Assembly (NCBI GenBank): GCA_023525975.1
Contig: CM042025.1
Span: forward strand, 2,619,001 to 2,683,000
DNA length: 64,000 nucleotides
From: Smallanthus sonchifolius
Taxonomy: Eukaryota; Streptophyta; Magnoliopsida; Asterales; Asteraceae
Direction: 5' to 3'
Of the stretch, positions 37,030-47,389 are shown one piece after another. Positions within the stretch are counted from its first letter, which is position 1, and every line of letters starts with the position of its first letter. A model generated the notes under the pieces. That model was not told where the DNA came from, did no database searches, and worked only from the letters and a program-made list of their open reading frames with translations. The position numbers and the translations under genes are program-made.

Positions 37030-37083
37030 TATATAATATTACAAGAACCAAAAATATCTACACAAATATTGTTTTTCCGAACA

Positions 37084-37787
37084 AGGGGAAAACTTTACAA
37101 AATAGTGACCAAGTTTATCATTTTTTTCATTTTAGTCACTTGGGCTTTTTTTGACTTGAAGTCACTCAAGTTTCATCTACGGTTCCTATCTTGTGTAATT
37201 ACATGTTAACATGAAGCCGACAGATATGGGCAATTGGATAGATTCATTAAATATTTGCAAGTCCAAAAAACAGGTGTTGGAAGGTATTATTTTCACGTAT
37301 TGATGGGTGATCTGGAAGGCTCGAAATGAAGCTATATTCAAGGTGAATGATTTGAAGATGGAGCTTATATTCGATTCGATCTCCTATTTTTCTTTTACAT
37401 GGATTAGTAGTCAAAATAGTAAAACTAAAATTTCATGGACCTAGTGGTTGAAAAACCCTTTACCTGTGATGTAATTTTGTATTTTTGTTGATGTTTGGTT
37501 AGCTCTTTCTAACCATTATCCTTATTTATAAAAGTCATTTTTGCTGTTAAAAAAACATGTTACTTTATCTTGTATTTCATTTTATGAATGTTGAAAATGT
37601 CAGTTTATTCTTTTTTATTTCATTTTCATCATATCCATATAATGAAATCCAAAGAAGAAGTACATTTTAACTGTGTAAGATTATAACATGTGAAGCTTGA
37701 GTGACTTTAACGTGACACAAAATGTTTAAGCGATTAAAACGAGACAGATGAGAAACTTGATTACTATTCTATAAAATTACCCCTTTT
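37084..37787. mobile_element. TIR element with LINE fragment inside
   Basis: The left end ACTTTACAAAATAGTGACCA matches the inverted right end TATAGAATAGTAATCAAG in part. Repeated AGTCACT-type motifs lie just inside. At 37290-37555 the plus strand reads VIWKARNEA-like and WISSQNSKTKISW-like segments, as at the 3' end of plant LINE reverse transcriptase (zf-RVT region). An untranslated tail and short A-run follow. The LINE part is broken. Confidence 0.5.
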
Positions 37788-38843
37788 TCAAAACATGTTT
37801 TTTATCAATAATTTTGTTTTGACGAAGATAACAAAAACTATTGATTACAAAAATAATAATCATGCACCTTATTATAACTAAAAAAAGTATCCCCATTTTT
37901 TCAAGAGCCGTGACACGTCTTCAAAATCATCACCATATTTTTGAAATAATTATCTATTTTCATCTAAATTATCTATATCTTTTAACAATTTTTTTTCCAG
38001 AAGTATTAAACATAAATTTTCATATTTATATCGTTTCAAAGAAGTTCAAATAATTTCAAACACTTTTAGAAGTGTAAACATACAAATTTTCATACCATAA
38101 GGATTTAAGATGGCTATATTGTGGTATGACGATTGATTTAAAACTTTTGGTTTTCTAATTGGTAGAAACATCATGTTCGATGTTCAATGTGTTATCAGAC
38201 ATGAATTGCATGACAACCAGGAGATTTGTATTCATCAAGGCGTCAAATCCAATCCCCACGTTTGCGAGTTTCAAAAAGATCAATGTAAAGTCACATACGG
38301 CCCCGAGTCAAGTTCCAGATACACAAGTTTGGTTTAATAAACCTTCCGGCTTCGGGTCAGTTAACATCTTTTCGATGCGACACTTAAACTTTTAGTGCCA
38401 TCAATACATCATGTCCCTTGGGTGTACACTGGTATCAGTATGGGACTGATCTGGTAGTAAATATCATTCTCAACTTTTTGTTTACAGTATGGTTCAGTTA
38501 GGACCATTACACACCGACACACTAACAAAGATATATTAGCAGATGAGACAACCTGATCTTGATAACACAAAAGTATGACCTTTTGACACAAATTAGCTGA
38601 AAACTAAGCCCCCCAAAGGCTGAGAAGCAGGATATACAAACCAACGTGCATATAACCAAACTAACACCCACCGCCAGAATAAAGCAATGACCTAAACATC
38701 CTTTAACTCAGCTAAATTGATACGTTGAGAACTTGAAATACTACTGTACTAGTTATTAAAAATAAATAAAATCACAAAATAATAATTTTTTGGTATATTT
38801 ATATTAGTCATTATCCATGTCAGACAAATCTTTACCACTATTA
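37788..38843. other. Intergenic DNA
   Basis: A 78-codon frame at 38159-38395 shows no domain I recognise. No repeats with visible ends. Confidence 0.4.
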
Positions 38844-39130
38844 GAGCAAGGGGTTACCTCTATCATCCTCTCCTGTGATCCTAGATGGCACCAATGTGGC
38901 ACTATCACTTGAGTGATACACCACCCCCTTGTGGTGTGATTGTTGGTGTGGTTTTTTGGCGTGAAAAAAATCACGGGAGAAGAACAAAGCATGAGGGAGT
39001 GGGTGGTGAGGTGGCATTGGTTGATTGGGTGTGATTATTATCACTTGGGTGATACACCACCCCCTTGTGGTGTGATAGTTGGTATGATATTTTTCACTTG
39101 AGAGGATGGAAAGGAGTATACCGGATGCTC
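38844..39130. mobile_element. MITE, PIF/Harbinger-like (Tourist type)
   Basis: Terminal repeats of about 35 bp begin GAGCAAGGGGTTAC and, inverted, GAGCATCCGGTATAC, and continue through ATCCTCTC. TTA flanks both ends (38841-38843 and 39131-39133), the usual 3-bp Harbinger target. Inside, a 45-bp segment GGTGATACACCACCCCCTTG is present twice. Confidence 0.75.
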
Positions 39131-39467
39131 TTATAACCATGAAATACACAAATTTATTTGGGATTTTGGGGTACCTACTTTATGTTACCTTATCACCCGA
39201 AATGCCTTGAAGCTTGAAGTGTACAGAAGACGCCCATATTTTGCTCTTTATTTTGTCACATTCATACTTTATTTTCTAATAAAGTGGAGCAATTTTGTAC
39301 ATTTCAAAACAATAATGATAATACGCAAACATAAAGTGGATACATGAAATTTGTTCAGGTATCTCATTGCTATAGAAGTAGAATCTTGTCAGACATGAAC
39401 ATTACCTTATAATTATACTAAAAGTCCAAAAAAAATTATTATTCTTACGACGATCTTGAAAACAAAA
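39131..39467. other. Intergenic DNA
   Basis: No gene or element recognised. Confidence 0.4.
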
Positions 39468-40063
39468 CATAGTAGTCAAAGGCTTAATAAATGGCTAAAG
39501 TCTCAAAGGGTGAGGGTGAGTCGTCGCTTAGGTGCAAGGTGCTTAAAAAGGTAGGGCTTTTTTAAGCAAGACACACAATATAAACTGTTAGGGTATCACA
39601 CGCACACAAACGCAAACGCAAACTGAAAGCAACAAAACGACACACGAGGTTTAACGTGGTTCAGTCAGTGTGACCTACGTCCAAGGGCTGCAACTATGGA
39701 TCTTTTATTATTAGATGCTCAGGTACAAGAAATTACAAAGCATAAGACTATTTATAGAGAACTGATCTAGGGTTTCTGACTTAATCACCAAGGAAAGTCC
39801 ATATTGGGCCCCAACCCTAAACACTGACCAGATAGCCTAGGGCCGGCTGGTTTGACTTGTTCTCCACACCCAACATAAACAAGTCATTTTTAGAGATTTT
39901 AGTATGTTTTAGGCTGGTTTAAACTGGGGCATTTTTAGATGTTTCATACCGGTTTTTTTGAGAATTTGACTAGAACTTGCACCTGTGCAACTTTATGGAC
40001 ACAAAGTGTTATTGCTACGCCTGGGTGCCTAGGCAAGTGCCTTGTGTGCCTTTGACTACTATG
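39468..40063. mobile_element. Non-autonomous hAT element with perfect TIR and 8-bp TSD
   Basis: The TIR CATAGTAGTCAAAGGC is perfect at 39468-39483 and, inverted, at 40048-40063. The flanks AAACAAAA are identical on both sides. AGGTGC/GCACCT-type repeats lie inside each end, as in a widespread plant hAT MITE group. A solo LTR has inserted into it. Confidence 0.85.
39586..39875. mobile_element. Solo LTR, 290 bp, nested in the hAT element
   Basis: It begins TGTTAGGG and ends CCCAACA, giving the LTR termini TG...CA. The 5-bp flanks TAAAC at 39581-39585 and 39876-39880 are identical. It contains GTTTAACGTGGTTCAG and CCTACGTCC, motifs common in small plant LTR elements. The rest of the element has gone, presumably by recombination between LTRs. 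Confidence 0.82.
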
Positions 40064-40725
40064 AAACAAAATACTGCCAGAAGTGGGTTCAAAGGATAAG
40101 CCCTAGTGCCCTCCACAACTACATCAGTATCGTTTACTGCACGTCTCTATAGCTAAAAGATACACAAAAGACCCAATTACCGGAGCTGAAACAATAAGAA
40201 AATTAGAAAACAGGTTCTACACTTTTACTGACTTCTGCACTTGGAGGTTCAATGTTGTAAGCACTCTTAACGTATTATAATCGCCTTAAAAGAGTGACCT
40301 CAAAAACTTTGTTATAGTCAAACCCTAGTTCTCAGGGTTCTAAAAGAATGCAATTACACTAATGCCACCATGAAACTACAACTTCAGTTGAAATGATATA
40401 AAAACTAACCTGGCAGTTGATCAACTCCAGTATGCCCAGTTTTGAGTCTTATAAGAACACATAAATTCAAGAAACATGTAGAATCCTTGTGCCATAAGAA
40501 CAATTAACTTTGCTATAGACTTCCCTTGCGTCAAACAGGCATAGCATACACTTATTTAACAAACAAAGAAGATAAAAAGGTACAATAAGTTTGCATATAC
40601 TTATTACTTTGCAGGAAAGCAAGGAAACCAAAAAGAAAAGCACTACAATCCCCAAATTAAATCACCAAATCCATCAATTATAATTTATAGCTCTTGAATT
40701 TGGGGATTCACTTAATTTTGTAAAA
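40064..40725. other. 3' flank of the SDH3 gene
   Basis: No gene supported. There is no trace of a LEA_3 C-terminal exon here. Confidence 0.4.
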
Positions 40726-41474
40726 TTAGTGCTTCACTGAATGCAGGAGATGGAGTAGAATGAGAGGAACTGATGAATAGCAAATCAGTTCAGTGAATCC
40801 ACTAACTCCAAAGAAGATTTGGTAGAAACTGTTGTAAGTGAAGCAAATCAAACCTGTTTTCATGTAGAGAAAATAGAACAACAAAGCAACACCGGATAGA
40901 AAAGAAGCAGCGATTCTATCGGAGATCGAAAACATCGAATTGGACTGCGGTTTATAGATGGAAAGATGAGGAGATAACGGACGAGCATGACTAGCTGCCG
41001 GACTCGCAACGGATGAAGCTGCAGCCGTAGAGAATTTACTAGAAAGAGATGACAGGAAACGGATCTGCGACTTGTAAACGTTACCTTGAGAAGAGAACGG
41101 GTGGATGTGGTTCAGAAACGAGTAAACCTGGTTCGATCGGAATTCTGAAACCCTAGGTATCGATTTCGACGATTCTTCACTTCCTTTCTTCGTAATTGCA
41201 GTGGAGCCGCCTACTGCACCGCCCTGTGGTGCGGCAGCAAGTCCACGCCTGGAAAACGATATCAGATCGCAATTATCAAACAGTTATCTCAAAATATAAG
41301 CAAACGAATACGATATGTGAAGAAAATATATTCGGATCTAGCCGTATGACTTCGTTACATGCAAATAACGATAAAACGAAACAGATTCAGGTAAAATTAC
41401 TTGGAGATAACAACGGAAAGCTGATCGCCGAATAAAGATGAGAGGCGTTTGGCGTTTGAGAAGGAGCGGGCCAT
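40726..41474 (-). CDS. SDH3: Succinate dehydrogenase subunit 3 with LEA_3-type mitochondrial N-terminus, two exons, 198 residues
   Basis: Exon 1 is 41474-41401 and exon 2 is 41248-40726; the phase 2 intron joins them in frame. SDH3 is a membrane anchor of complex II that binds haem b and ubiquinone in the inner mitochondrial membrane. Residues 114-198 are the SDH3 domain: RPLSPHLSIYKPQ, then FSISDRI with the quinone-site Ser/Arg pattern, and two hydrophobic helices. The final LLHLLHSVKH resembles the conserved HxxxGxRH region, then stops, so the third helix is missing or short. Residues 1-58 (MARSFSNAKRLSS, DQLSVV, KRG, TKKGSEESSKS) match the LEA_3 proteins at 48045 and 51363, with the intron at the same place and phase. 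Residues 59-113 look like a second presequence ending FSTAAASS. This is a chimaeric nuclear gene of mitochondrial origin. Confidence 0.9.
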
Positions 41475-41598
41475 TTTTCCGACTAGGTTCCGGTTACGGG
41501 GAGATAGATTTGATCGGAGCTGCTTCACAAACTTCGGAGACTATTTTGATCGCCGTTAGGAGGACGCTTGAAGAGATCGGAGAAGAGGGTTTGCTAAA

Positions 41599-41655
41599 TG
41601 GGCCGGGCCTATAGCTTTACAGTTAAATGGGCCAATGGGAACGGATTACAGCCCA
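41599..41655 (-). promoter_or_regulatory. Site II (TGGGCC/T) cluster upstream of SDH3
   Basis: TGGGCC at 41599-41604 and 41628-41633 and AGCCCA at 41650-41655 lie 125-181 bp upstream of the ATG. Such elements bind TCP factors and are enriched in promoters of nuclear genes for mitochondrial respiration. No such close cluster is seen before the two LEA_3 genes. Confidence 0.55.
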
Positions 41656-41699
41656 CGTTGTGATTTTTTTTGTTTAATATAAAAGCATCCGCAATGTTA

Positions 41700-42460
41700 T
41701 TGTATGCAAGTACAAGGATATTAATGAGTAGGGTGTTCTTCAGTTTTTAATCAGGTTTTGGGTTATTCGAGTTGTTTGTTATAGGAATCGTACCCATTTA
41801 TCCACACAAATAAGAATCGGGTTAATCGATTTCGGGTTTATTCGGGTCTGGTTAATTGGTATTCGGGTTTTTAAGTATAAGTTGTCATGCATACGTTACA
41901 ATTTAACTTAACACGATATTTATTAAATAATAAGCACAAAATGTCAAATACAAACACTCCTAATACGATCTTCCATCCAAACCAATGTGGTAAATACATA
42001 TATAAACTAAAAAAAACCAAATAAAATAAGCACAAAATCAAACTATATCAACCAATCGTATGAACTAAAAATATAACGTTAAATCGTGTCAACCAAGAAA
42101 CTTCTCAGTAATATTCACTGTTCAAATTGCCACTTTCATGTCCGCTCGTACGGTTTCCAGTCATAATTAAACAAATTCAAATAAAACAAGCATTAAAAAT
42201 TGTTAGATGTATATTGAGCTAAGATTATAAATAAATATTAATAACAAAATTATTTTTTTATTATTATTCGGGTTAGTCGGGTTAACCCGATTAACCTTTT
42301 TTTAACCCAATTACCGAACTGAATACTACCTTCGGGTTCAGGTTCCATCTTAAACGAGTTTGGGTTATTCGGGTTCCATCTTAATCAGGTTTGAGATAAT
42401 TTAGGTCACGTTTGGTATTTTGGGTTTCGGCTAAAAACGATACCCAACGAGGGTTCGTAG
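41700..42460. other. Degenerate repeat with ATTCGGGTT motifs
   Basis: Clusters of ATTCGGGTT and CGGGTTAA lie at 41750-41880 and 42265-42450 around an AT-rich middle, like the subterminal repeats of a non-autonomous hAT. Ends and target duplication are not clear. Confidence 0.4.
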
Positions 42461-42885
42461 TAGTTACTACCCATCTACAAATGATAAATGTAATTTAACT
42501 TAATATGAATGAATACTTATATATGTGGTATTTCAATAAAAAAGTATTAGTATTTAATTATTATGAAGAAAGAATAAGGTTTTATCGATAGAAGATCTAA
42601 GAAAACTTATATGACGTTGGCAATTCCATACTTAAATGTAACACTGTGACATTTGTTATTTTATATGCAAATATAATAATATTTCATGTTAATATTTTCA
42701 TTTGTTATTCTATATCTATAATACTAAAATCACGATCCGTAAAACTGCAATCCGATTTTCAATCGAGTAGCTCCAGATCCAATTCACTGTTAAAAAGTGT
42801 TCGGAATAAAATACACCCTCTCAATTTCGGATGATAAATTCCCCAAATTAAGATCCAATCGAACCATCAAAACCCTAGAAAAATA

Positions 42886-43380
42886 ATGTCATCGATCATC
42901 ATCTTCACTTTCTTAATCCTCCTAATCCCACCCTTCTCAATCTCATCCCCTGAAGATGACAACCTCACCGCCTACGAAGTCATCGAATCGTACGGCTTTC
43001 CAAAGGGCATTCTTCCGATCGGCGTCACCGGCTACGAACTCGACAAATCCACCGGAAAATTCAAAGCGTTCTTCAACGGCACCTGTAGCTTCTCGTTAGA
43101 AGGTACATATGATCTTAAATACAAATCGGCTATTGGAGGGATTATTTCGAAAGGCAAGTTAACTAATCTTACTGGCGTTAGCGTCAAGGTGTTTTTCTTT
43201 TGGCTAAATATTGTTGAAGTTTACACGACTGAAGACGAGCTAGGGTTTTCTGTCGGGATCGCATCTGCTGGATTTCCGATTGATAATTTCGAAATGTGTC
43301 CGCAATGCGGGTGTGGGATGGATTGCAATGGCGTTTCTGTACGGAAAAATAAAACAGATCTTTTTGTTTCTTCATTATAG
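42886..43380 (+). CDS. DUF538 family protein, single exon, 164 residues
   Basis: The frame has a strong signal peptide (residues 1-20), then AYEVIESYGFPKGILP and VTGYELDKSTGKF, the usual N-terminal signatures of plant DUF538. Next come FNGTCSF, GGIISKGKL, VKVFFFWLNI and the C-terminal FEMCPQCGCGMDCNG with clustered cysteines. Length is normal for the family. The biochemical role of DUF538 is not established. It is transcribed divergently from SDH3, with about 1.4 kb between them. The start is the first ATG after a short leader, with AAATAATG context. No introns or defects are seen. Confidence 0.93.
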   Translation: MSSIIIFTFLILLIPPFSISSPEDDNLTAYEVIESYGFPKGILPIGVTGYELDKSTGKFKAFFNGTCSFSLEGTYDLKYKSAIGGIISKGKLTNLTGVSVKVFFFWLNIVEVYTTEDELGFSVGIASAGFPIDNFEMCPQCGCGMDCNGVSVRKNKTDLFVSSL

Positions 43381-43885
43381 AGATCAGACTATTTCAGTAT
43401 CCGCTAAATGATCCTTTTATGTTTCTGAGAATGTGTTTGGAATTATTTTTAAATGAATTATGCTTTGGATTCTTGGTGGTTATACAATGATGGATGTTCT
43501 AGATAACAATACATTGATGGTAGTTATAGATTTGGCCTACTTGTTACTATGTGGTTTGACACTTGATTCTTTAACATACTTTTTGTTTTTAGTAGGATTG
43601 GTTTTGCTATTCAAAAGGGGTTGCGGCGCACGTTTACCTGCCACTGTATTGTAATCGGTTTTTCTTAAACAATCAAGATGATACAAATGCTTAATGCCAT
43701 AGACCTAAATTGTGTACTAAAGATTCATTGGTAGTAAATGGTATATGAAACAAAAGGTCTCTATCATTATGAATTAGGGATTCATGTAGGAGAGGTATGT
43801 GAAACAAACATACATAAATCTAATTATATATAAATGGGTAAGGTGTACATAAAAATACAGTTTGATTTGCAACCAGAGGCGGAGC
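43381..43885. other. 3' flank of the DUF538 gene
   Basis: A 64-codon frame at 43460-43654 has no recognisable domain. No gene supported. Confidence 0.4.
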
Positions 43886-44066
43886 TATACTCGAGGGAAC
43901 CGGGTCAGTGACCCGTTGATTTTTGTAATTTTAGTAGTATACTCGAGGGAAGTCTAATGACATGTTGATTTTTGTAATTTTAGTACTATACTCTGATTTT
44001 TGTAATTTTAGTACTATACTCACGGGAACCGGGTCTAGTGACCTGTTTATTTTTGTAATTTTAGTA
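43886..44066. repeat. Tandem repeat with TTTTTGTAATTTTAGTA units
   Basis: Four copies of GATTTTTGTAATTTTAGTA with partly conserved ACTATACTC and GGGAACCGGGTC spacers. Units vary from about 25 to 62 bp, so they come from a dispersed element (AGAGGCGGAGCTA at the left) that expanded and contracted. Confidence 0.7.
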
Positions 44067-44370
44067 GAGAGTGTAATACTAAAATTTGGAATTGTTAACT
44101 CTCTCCTACGTACGTTTACGGTTTATCCTTATTTCTCTTTTTTTTTCCTGGGCTTTGGGCTGCAATTGGGCTTTCTTTTCCTTGGATTTTTCAATGTGTA
44201 AGAGTTTGGGGACAAAAATACTAGAAGATAAAAGGAGTAAATATGTACTTATTTTTTTATCAAGATATTTAGTTTCAAATAATCAATCATAATGTTCGAC
44301 TAGTCTACTTGGTAAAGACTCTTGTCTTTTAGATGAGAGGTTTTGGATTTAAAACCAGGCATATAATGAA

Positions 44371-44827
44371 CTAGATTAGAATCCCTTGTACTACACGGGT
44401 TGAATAAATGTAATTTTATATATTTAGTAATAAAAAGTGTCTTTAAAAACACGTGTATTACACGGATTAAATAAAATAAAATTTAATTTGTTAACACATA
44501 CACTCGTCAAAATATGTTTTAAAAAAATGTACTTTGATGTGACAGTTATAAATTTTGTTATGTTAATTTTTAAAACAATTTTTTTTCAACTGGGTATTAA
44601 TTTTTTATGTAATTAATAAATGTTAATTCATATTAAATTCATTCGATTAATGATATAATAATTTTTCATAACTAAATAATAAATATTCATAATTAGATTT
44701 ATATTAAATATTTAAAAATATATTTTTAATATAATTATTTAATAGGAGAGAGATACAAAAAAAAACATGCTGAGAATGCATAAGAAAGTAACACTTGTCC
44801 CTCTATGATTTTTATTTATTAGTATAG
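44371..44827 (-). mobile_element. Non-autonomous Helitron, minus strand
   Basis: On the minus strand the 3' end is CCCGTGTAGTACAAGGG, then ATTCTAATCTAG and T. The 5' end appears as CTATACTAATAAATA at 44827, lacking the first T. A second hairpin ACGTGTATTACACGG-like lies at 44440-44457 without CTAG, a trace of an older end. Confidence 0.65.
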
Positions 44828-45444
44828 CTAGGTGGAAAAATGTATTACATATATTAACAATAGAAAACAAAATTCGAAAATATGTAAATTGGGTTTTGAA
44901 AATAAATTAATTACTATTCAATGTAATTTGACTTTCAATTACTATTTGATTGAAAACATAAGTTATGTAATTATATTTTAAAATTTCTTATAATAAGAGA
45001 TAATTTAAAATAAATGTGTTTTATTAGTATAATTAATAAATTTCTTTAGAACATTCACAGAAGGTTCTGTATATGTTTGTGAGTGAGTTCTGCATGTTTT
45101 AGGGAGTGGTTTAAAGTGGTTGTTAGTGGATGAGAGAGAATGTTAATGTTCATCTGTTTATTTGTGAAAACACTATTCACCTCTATTAATTTTTTAATAT
45201 TTTTTTAAAGTGGTTGTGAGTGGAGTGGAGAGAAAATGCAATGATAAAGGTATAAAAAAATATTATTTAATTGAAAAAGAGAGAGAAAAGATAAGGAATC
45301 TGATGAGAATGCTCTTACAAATATATTATTATTGAAAAGATAGAGGTGTGTTTAATAAGAGAGAAAAGCAAGAAAAAAAATAATAAGAATGAATATGAAA
45401 ACGACACATGGCATGAGAAGCCTTTATTTATTAGATACTATAGA
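44828..45444 (-). mobile_element. Non-autonomous Helitron joined head to tail to the previous one
   Basis: The minus-strand 5' end TCTATAGTATCTAATAAATA follows an A at 45445. The 3' end is a weak hairpin ATGTAATACAT and CCACCTAG at 44828, directly against the next Helitron's start. A diverged copy of this DNA is at 56100-56450. Confidence 0.6.
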
Positions 45445-46106
45445 TTATTTGTTGTAATCTATAAGTATAAGTATAAGTAAAGTAAATTTGTCTTTTAAAA
45501 AGAAAAATAATCAATCCCAATCACTCCCACAAAACACGTTAGGCTTAAACTGATAATGCATTTGATGGGCCCAAGCCCAAGTAAGTTTTTTTATCTGTTA
45601 GACATGATTCATTATTACACTTGCATCCATGGAATTGTACTTGACCGACTACGGCCTTTTAACGATCTAGACGAGCCGTCTTGACCTTGGGTTTAATATT
45701 AAACGACTCAGCTTGGCTCGGACCGAAATCTCTTAATAAGTTAAATTTTAAACTTGAGCTTGACTTGGATAAAACTCGAGTCAGTCGCATTTCTAGTCTA
45801 TAAGATTAGTGTAACAAAAGACAATATTTCTTACACTATAGATTGATATAATAACGGAAAAAAAAGCGGGTGAACTTTTTTTCTATAAAAGTAATGATTT
45901 ACTTAATTTGAACAAGCCAAACAAACGAGCTCAGCATGAAAATTAAACAAGCAAGCTCGGCTTAACTCGTTTATTTATGAGTTGATTTTGAAAGAGCTTT
46001 TTTCGAGCGAGCTTCAAGTTAGCACAACAACCTAAAACATGGTAATTGTTTTTTTTCAACAATGTTCCATCTTTTCCAAAGTGAAAGCAGATTTCTATAG
46101 TGATTG
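45445..46106. other. Degenerate DNA-transposon-like sequence
   Basis: Scattered CGAGCTC and GCTCGG motifs at 45650-45790 and 45920-46020 resemble those of the element at 19661. No boundaries. Confidence 0.35.
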
Positions 46107-46334
46107 TAAGGCCACAGTAGTGGTCAAATGCCCTAGGCGTGATTTTAACTAACGTGGCAGCATTTTTTGGGCTTTTTGGGCGTGAACACCGCATCAATGG
46201 GGCGTGAGTGGCAAGGACGTGGTTCAGACCACTGGCGTTAGGGAAAATTTACGTATGTGGAAGGGGTGTGATTTTGTTTGCGTATGTGGACGGTGGACTA
46301 CCCCCTAGGCGTGAATCCACTACACTTGGTCTTA
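46107..46334. mobile_element. MITE, 228 bp
   Basis: The ends TAAGGCCACAGTAGTGG and, inverted, TAAGACCAAGTGTAGTGG form imperfect terminal repeats. The interior is GC-rich for the region, with repeated CCTAGGCGTGA and TACGTATGTGGA-type motifs. A target duplication was not resolved. A start of a similar element (TAAGACTATGTGTAATGG) is at 47416. Confidence 0.65.
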
Positions 46335-46732
46335 GGTTTAATGAACGAAATTCATATCTATCATCTATCATCCATCAACTATAATAACTAAAAGTTCTGA
46401 GTTATCACGTGTCATTATTCTAGAGGCTCTAGTTCTTTGTTTTCACGCCTAGACATTTTGCAATTATCTATTTTTTTTAACTCTTAAATTAATTAAATAT
46501 CATTTAAACCTTTCCATATTTCATATGATTTTAAATTTTAAACATTAAATGTAGGATAATTTTGGTTGCCCGATAAATTCATTTTTTAAATACATTATTT
46601 ATGATTAAATTTAACAAATTCATTATAATTCATAAGATTTAAAGGTGTTAATTTTTTATTTTGAAATATTATTAATTGTTACTATATGTGTTTTATTTAT
46701 GTTAAAACAATTTGATACGCCACACACACAAT

Positions 46733-47389
46733 ATATAATGAGGAAAGTGAATATGACGCTGTTACATATATAAGATAGATGCGAAACCAATCAAAATTAC
46801 GTTGTTTTAATTAAATTTAACACAGAACTCCATAACTTAATCTAAGAACTAAACTTTGACAAATATATATATGTATTTTTTTTTATCATGATTCAAAAAC
46901 AAAACCCACAAAATGAAACCAATACATAGATGAAATCCACTATTATTTATTGCTAATTTTTGTTTAAAAAAGTTACTCCTAATTGGTTAATATTTTCAAC
47001 CAATTCGTCAACAAGTCCGATTAAATTCCAAAATCCCACCTTAAAAATCATTAAGGTTAAAGGCGGAATTTGCACTGCGATCGAAATTAACAATGGGAAA
47101 TGAAAGAATAAGGAGAAAAGGACTAGCCATGTGAAGATATCGAGGGAGAAAAAACACGCTTGTTGGATTGATCAGTTTGTAATGGCTGATCAAATAATTT
47201 TTAGTTAGATTTGAGTTTCAGATCTTGGAACAATAATTCTTTATCCCATTAGTTTGCGATGACTGATCAAATAGAGAAAAAAGGAATAAATTAATTTTTA
47301 GTTAGATTTAATCAAAACGACGTAGTTTTAATTTATAACGCATCTAACTTATATGTGTAACAGGATCATATTCACTTTCCTCATATATA
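46733..47389. mobile_element. Element with inverted repeats of about 85 bp, possibly MULE-derived
   Basis: 46733-46818 (TGAGGAAAGTGAATATGACG, CTGTTACATATATAAG, GATGCG) matches 47305-47389 inverted. The interior has no transposase. Long terminal repeats of this kind suggest a non-autonomous Mutator-like element, but a 9-bp target duplication was not found. Confidence 0.55.

Noticed and set aside
41196..41435. 79-codon plus-strand frame
   Set aside because: It lies antisense to SDH3 exon 2, intron and exon 1, and has no features of its own.
44296..44370. tRNA-like or SINE head near GTCTACTTGGTAAAGACTC
   Set aside because: Box B is weak (GGTTTTGGATTTAAAAC), there is no A-tail or target duplication, and a Helitron end follows.
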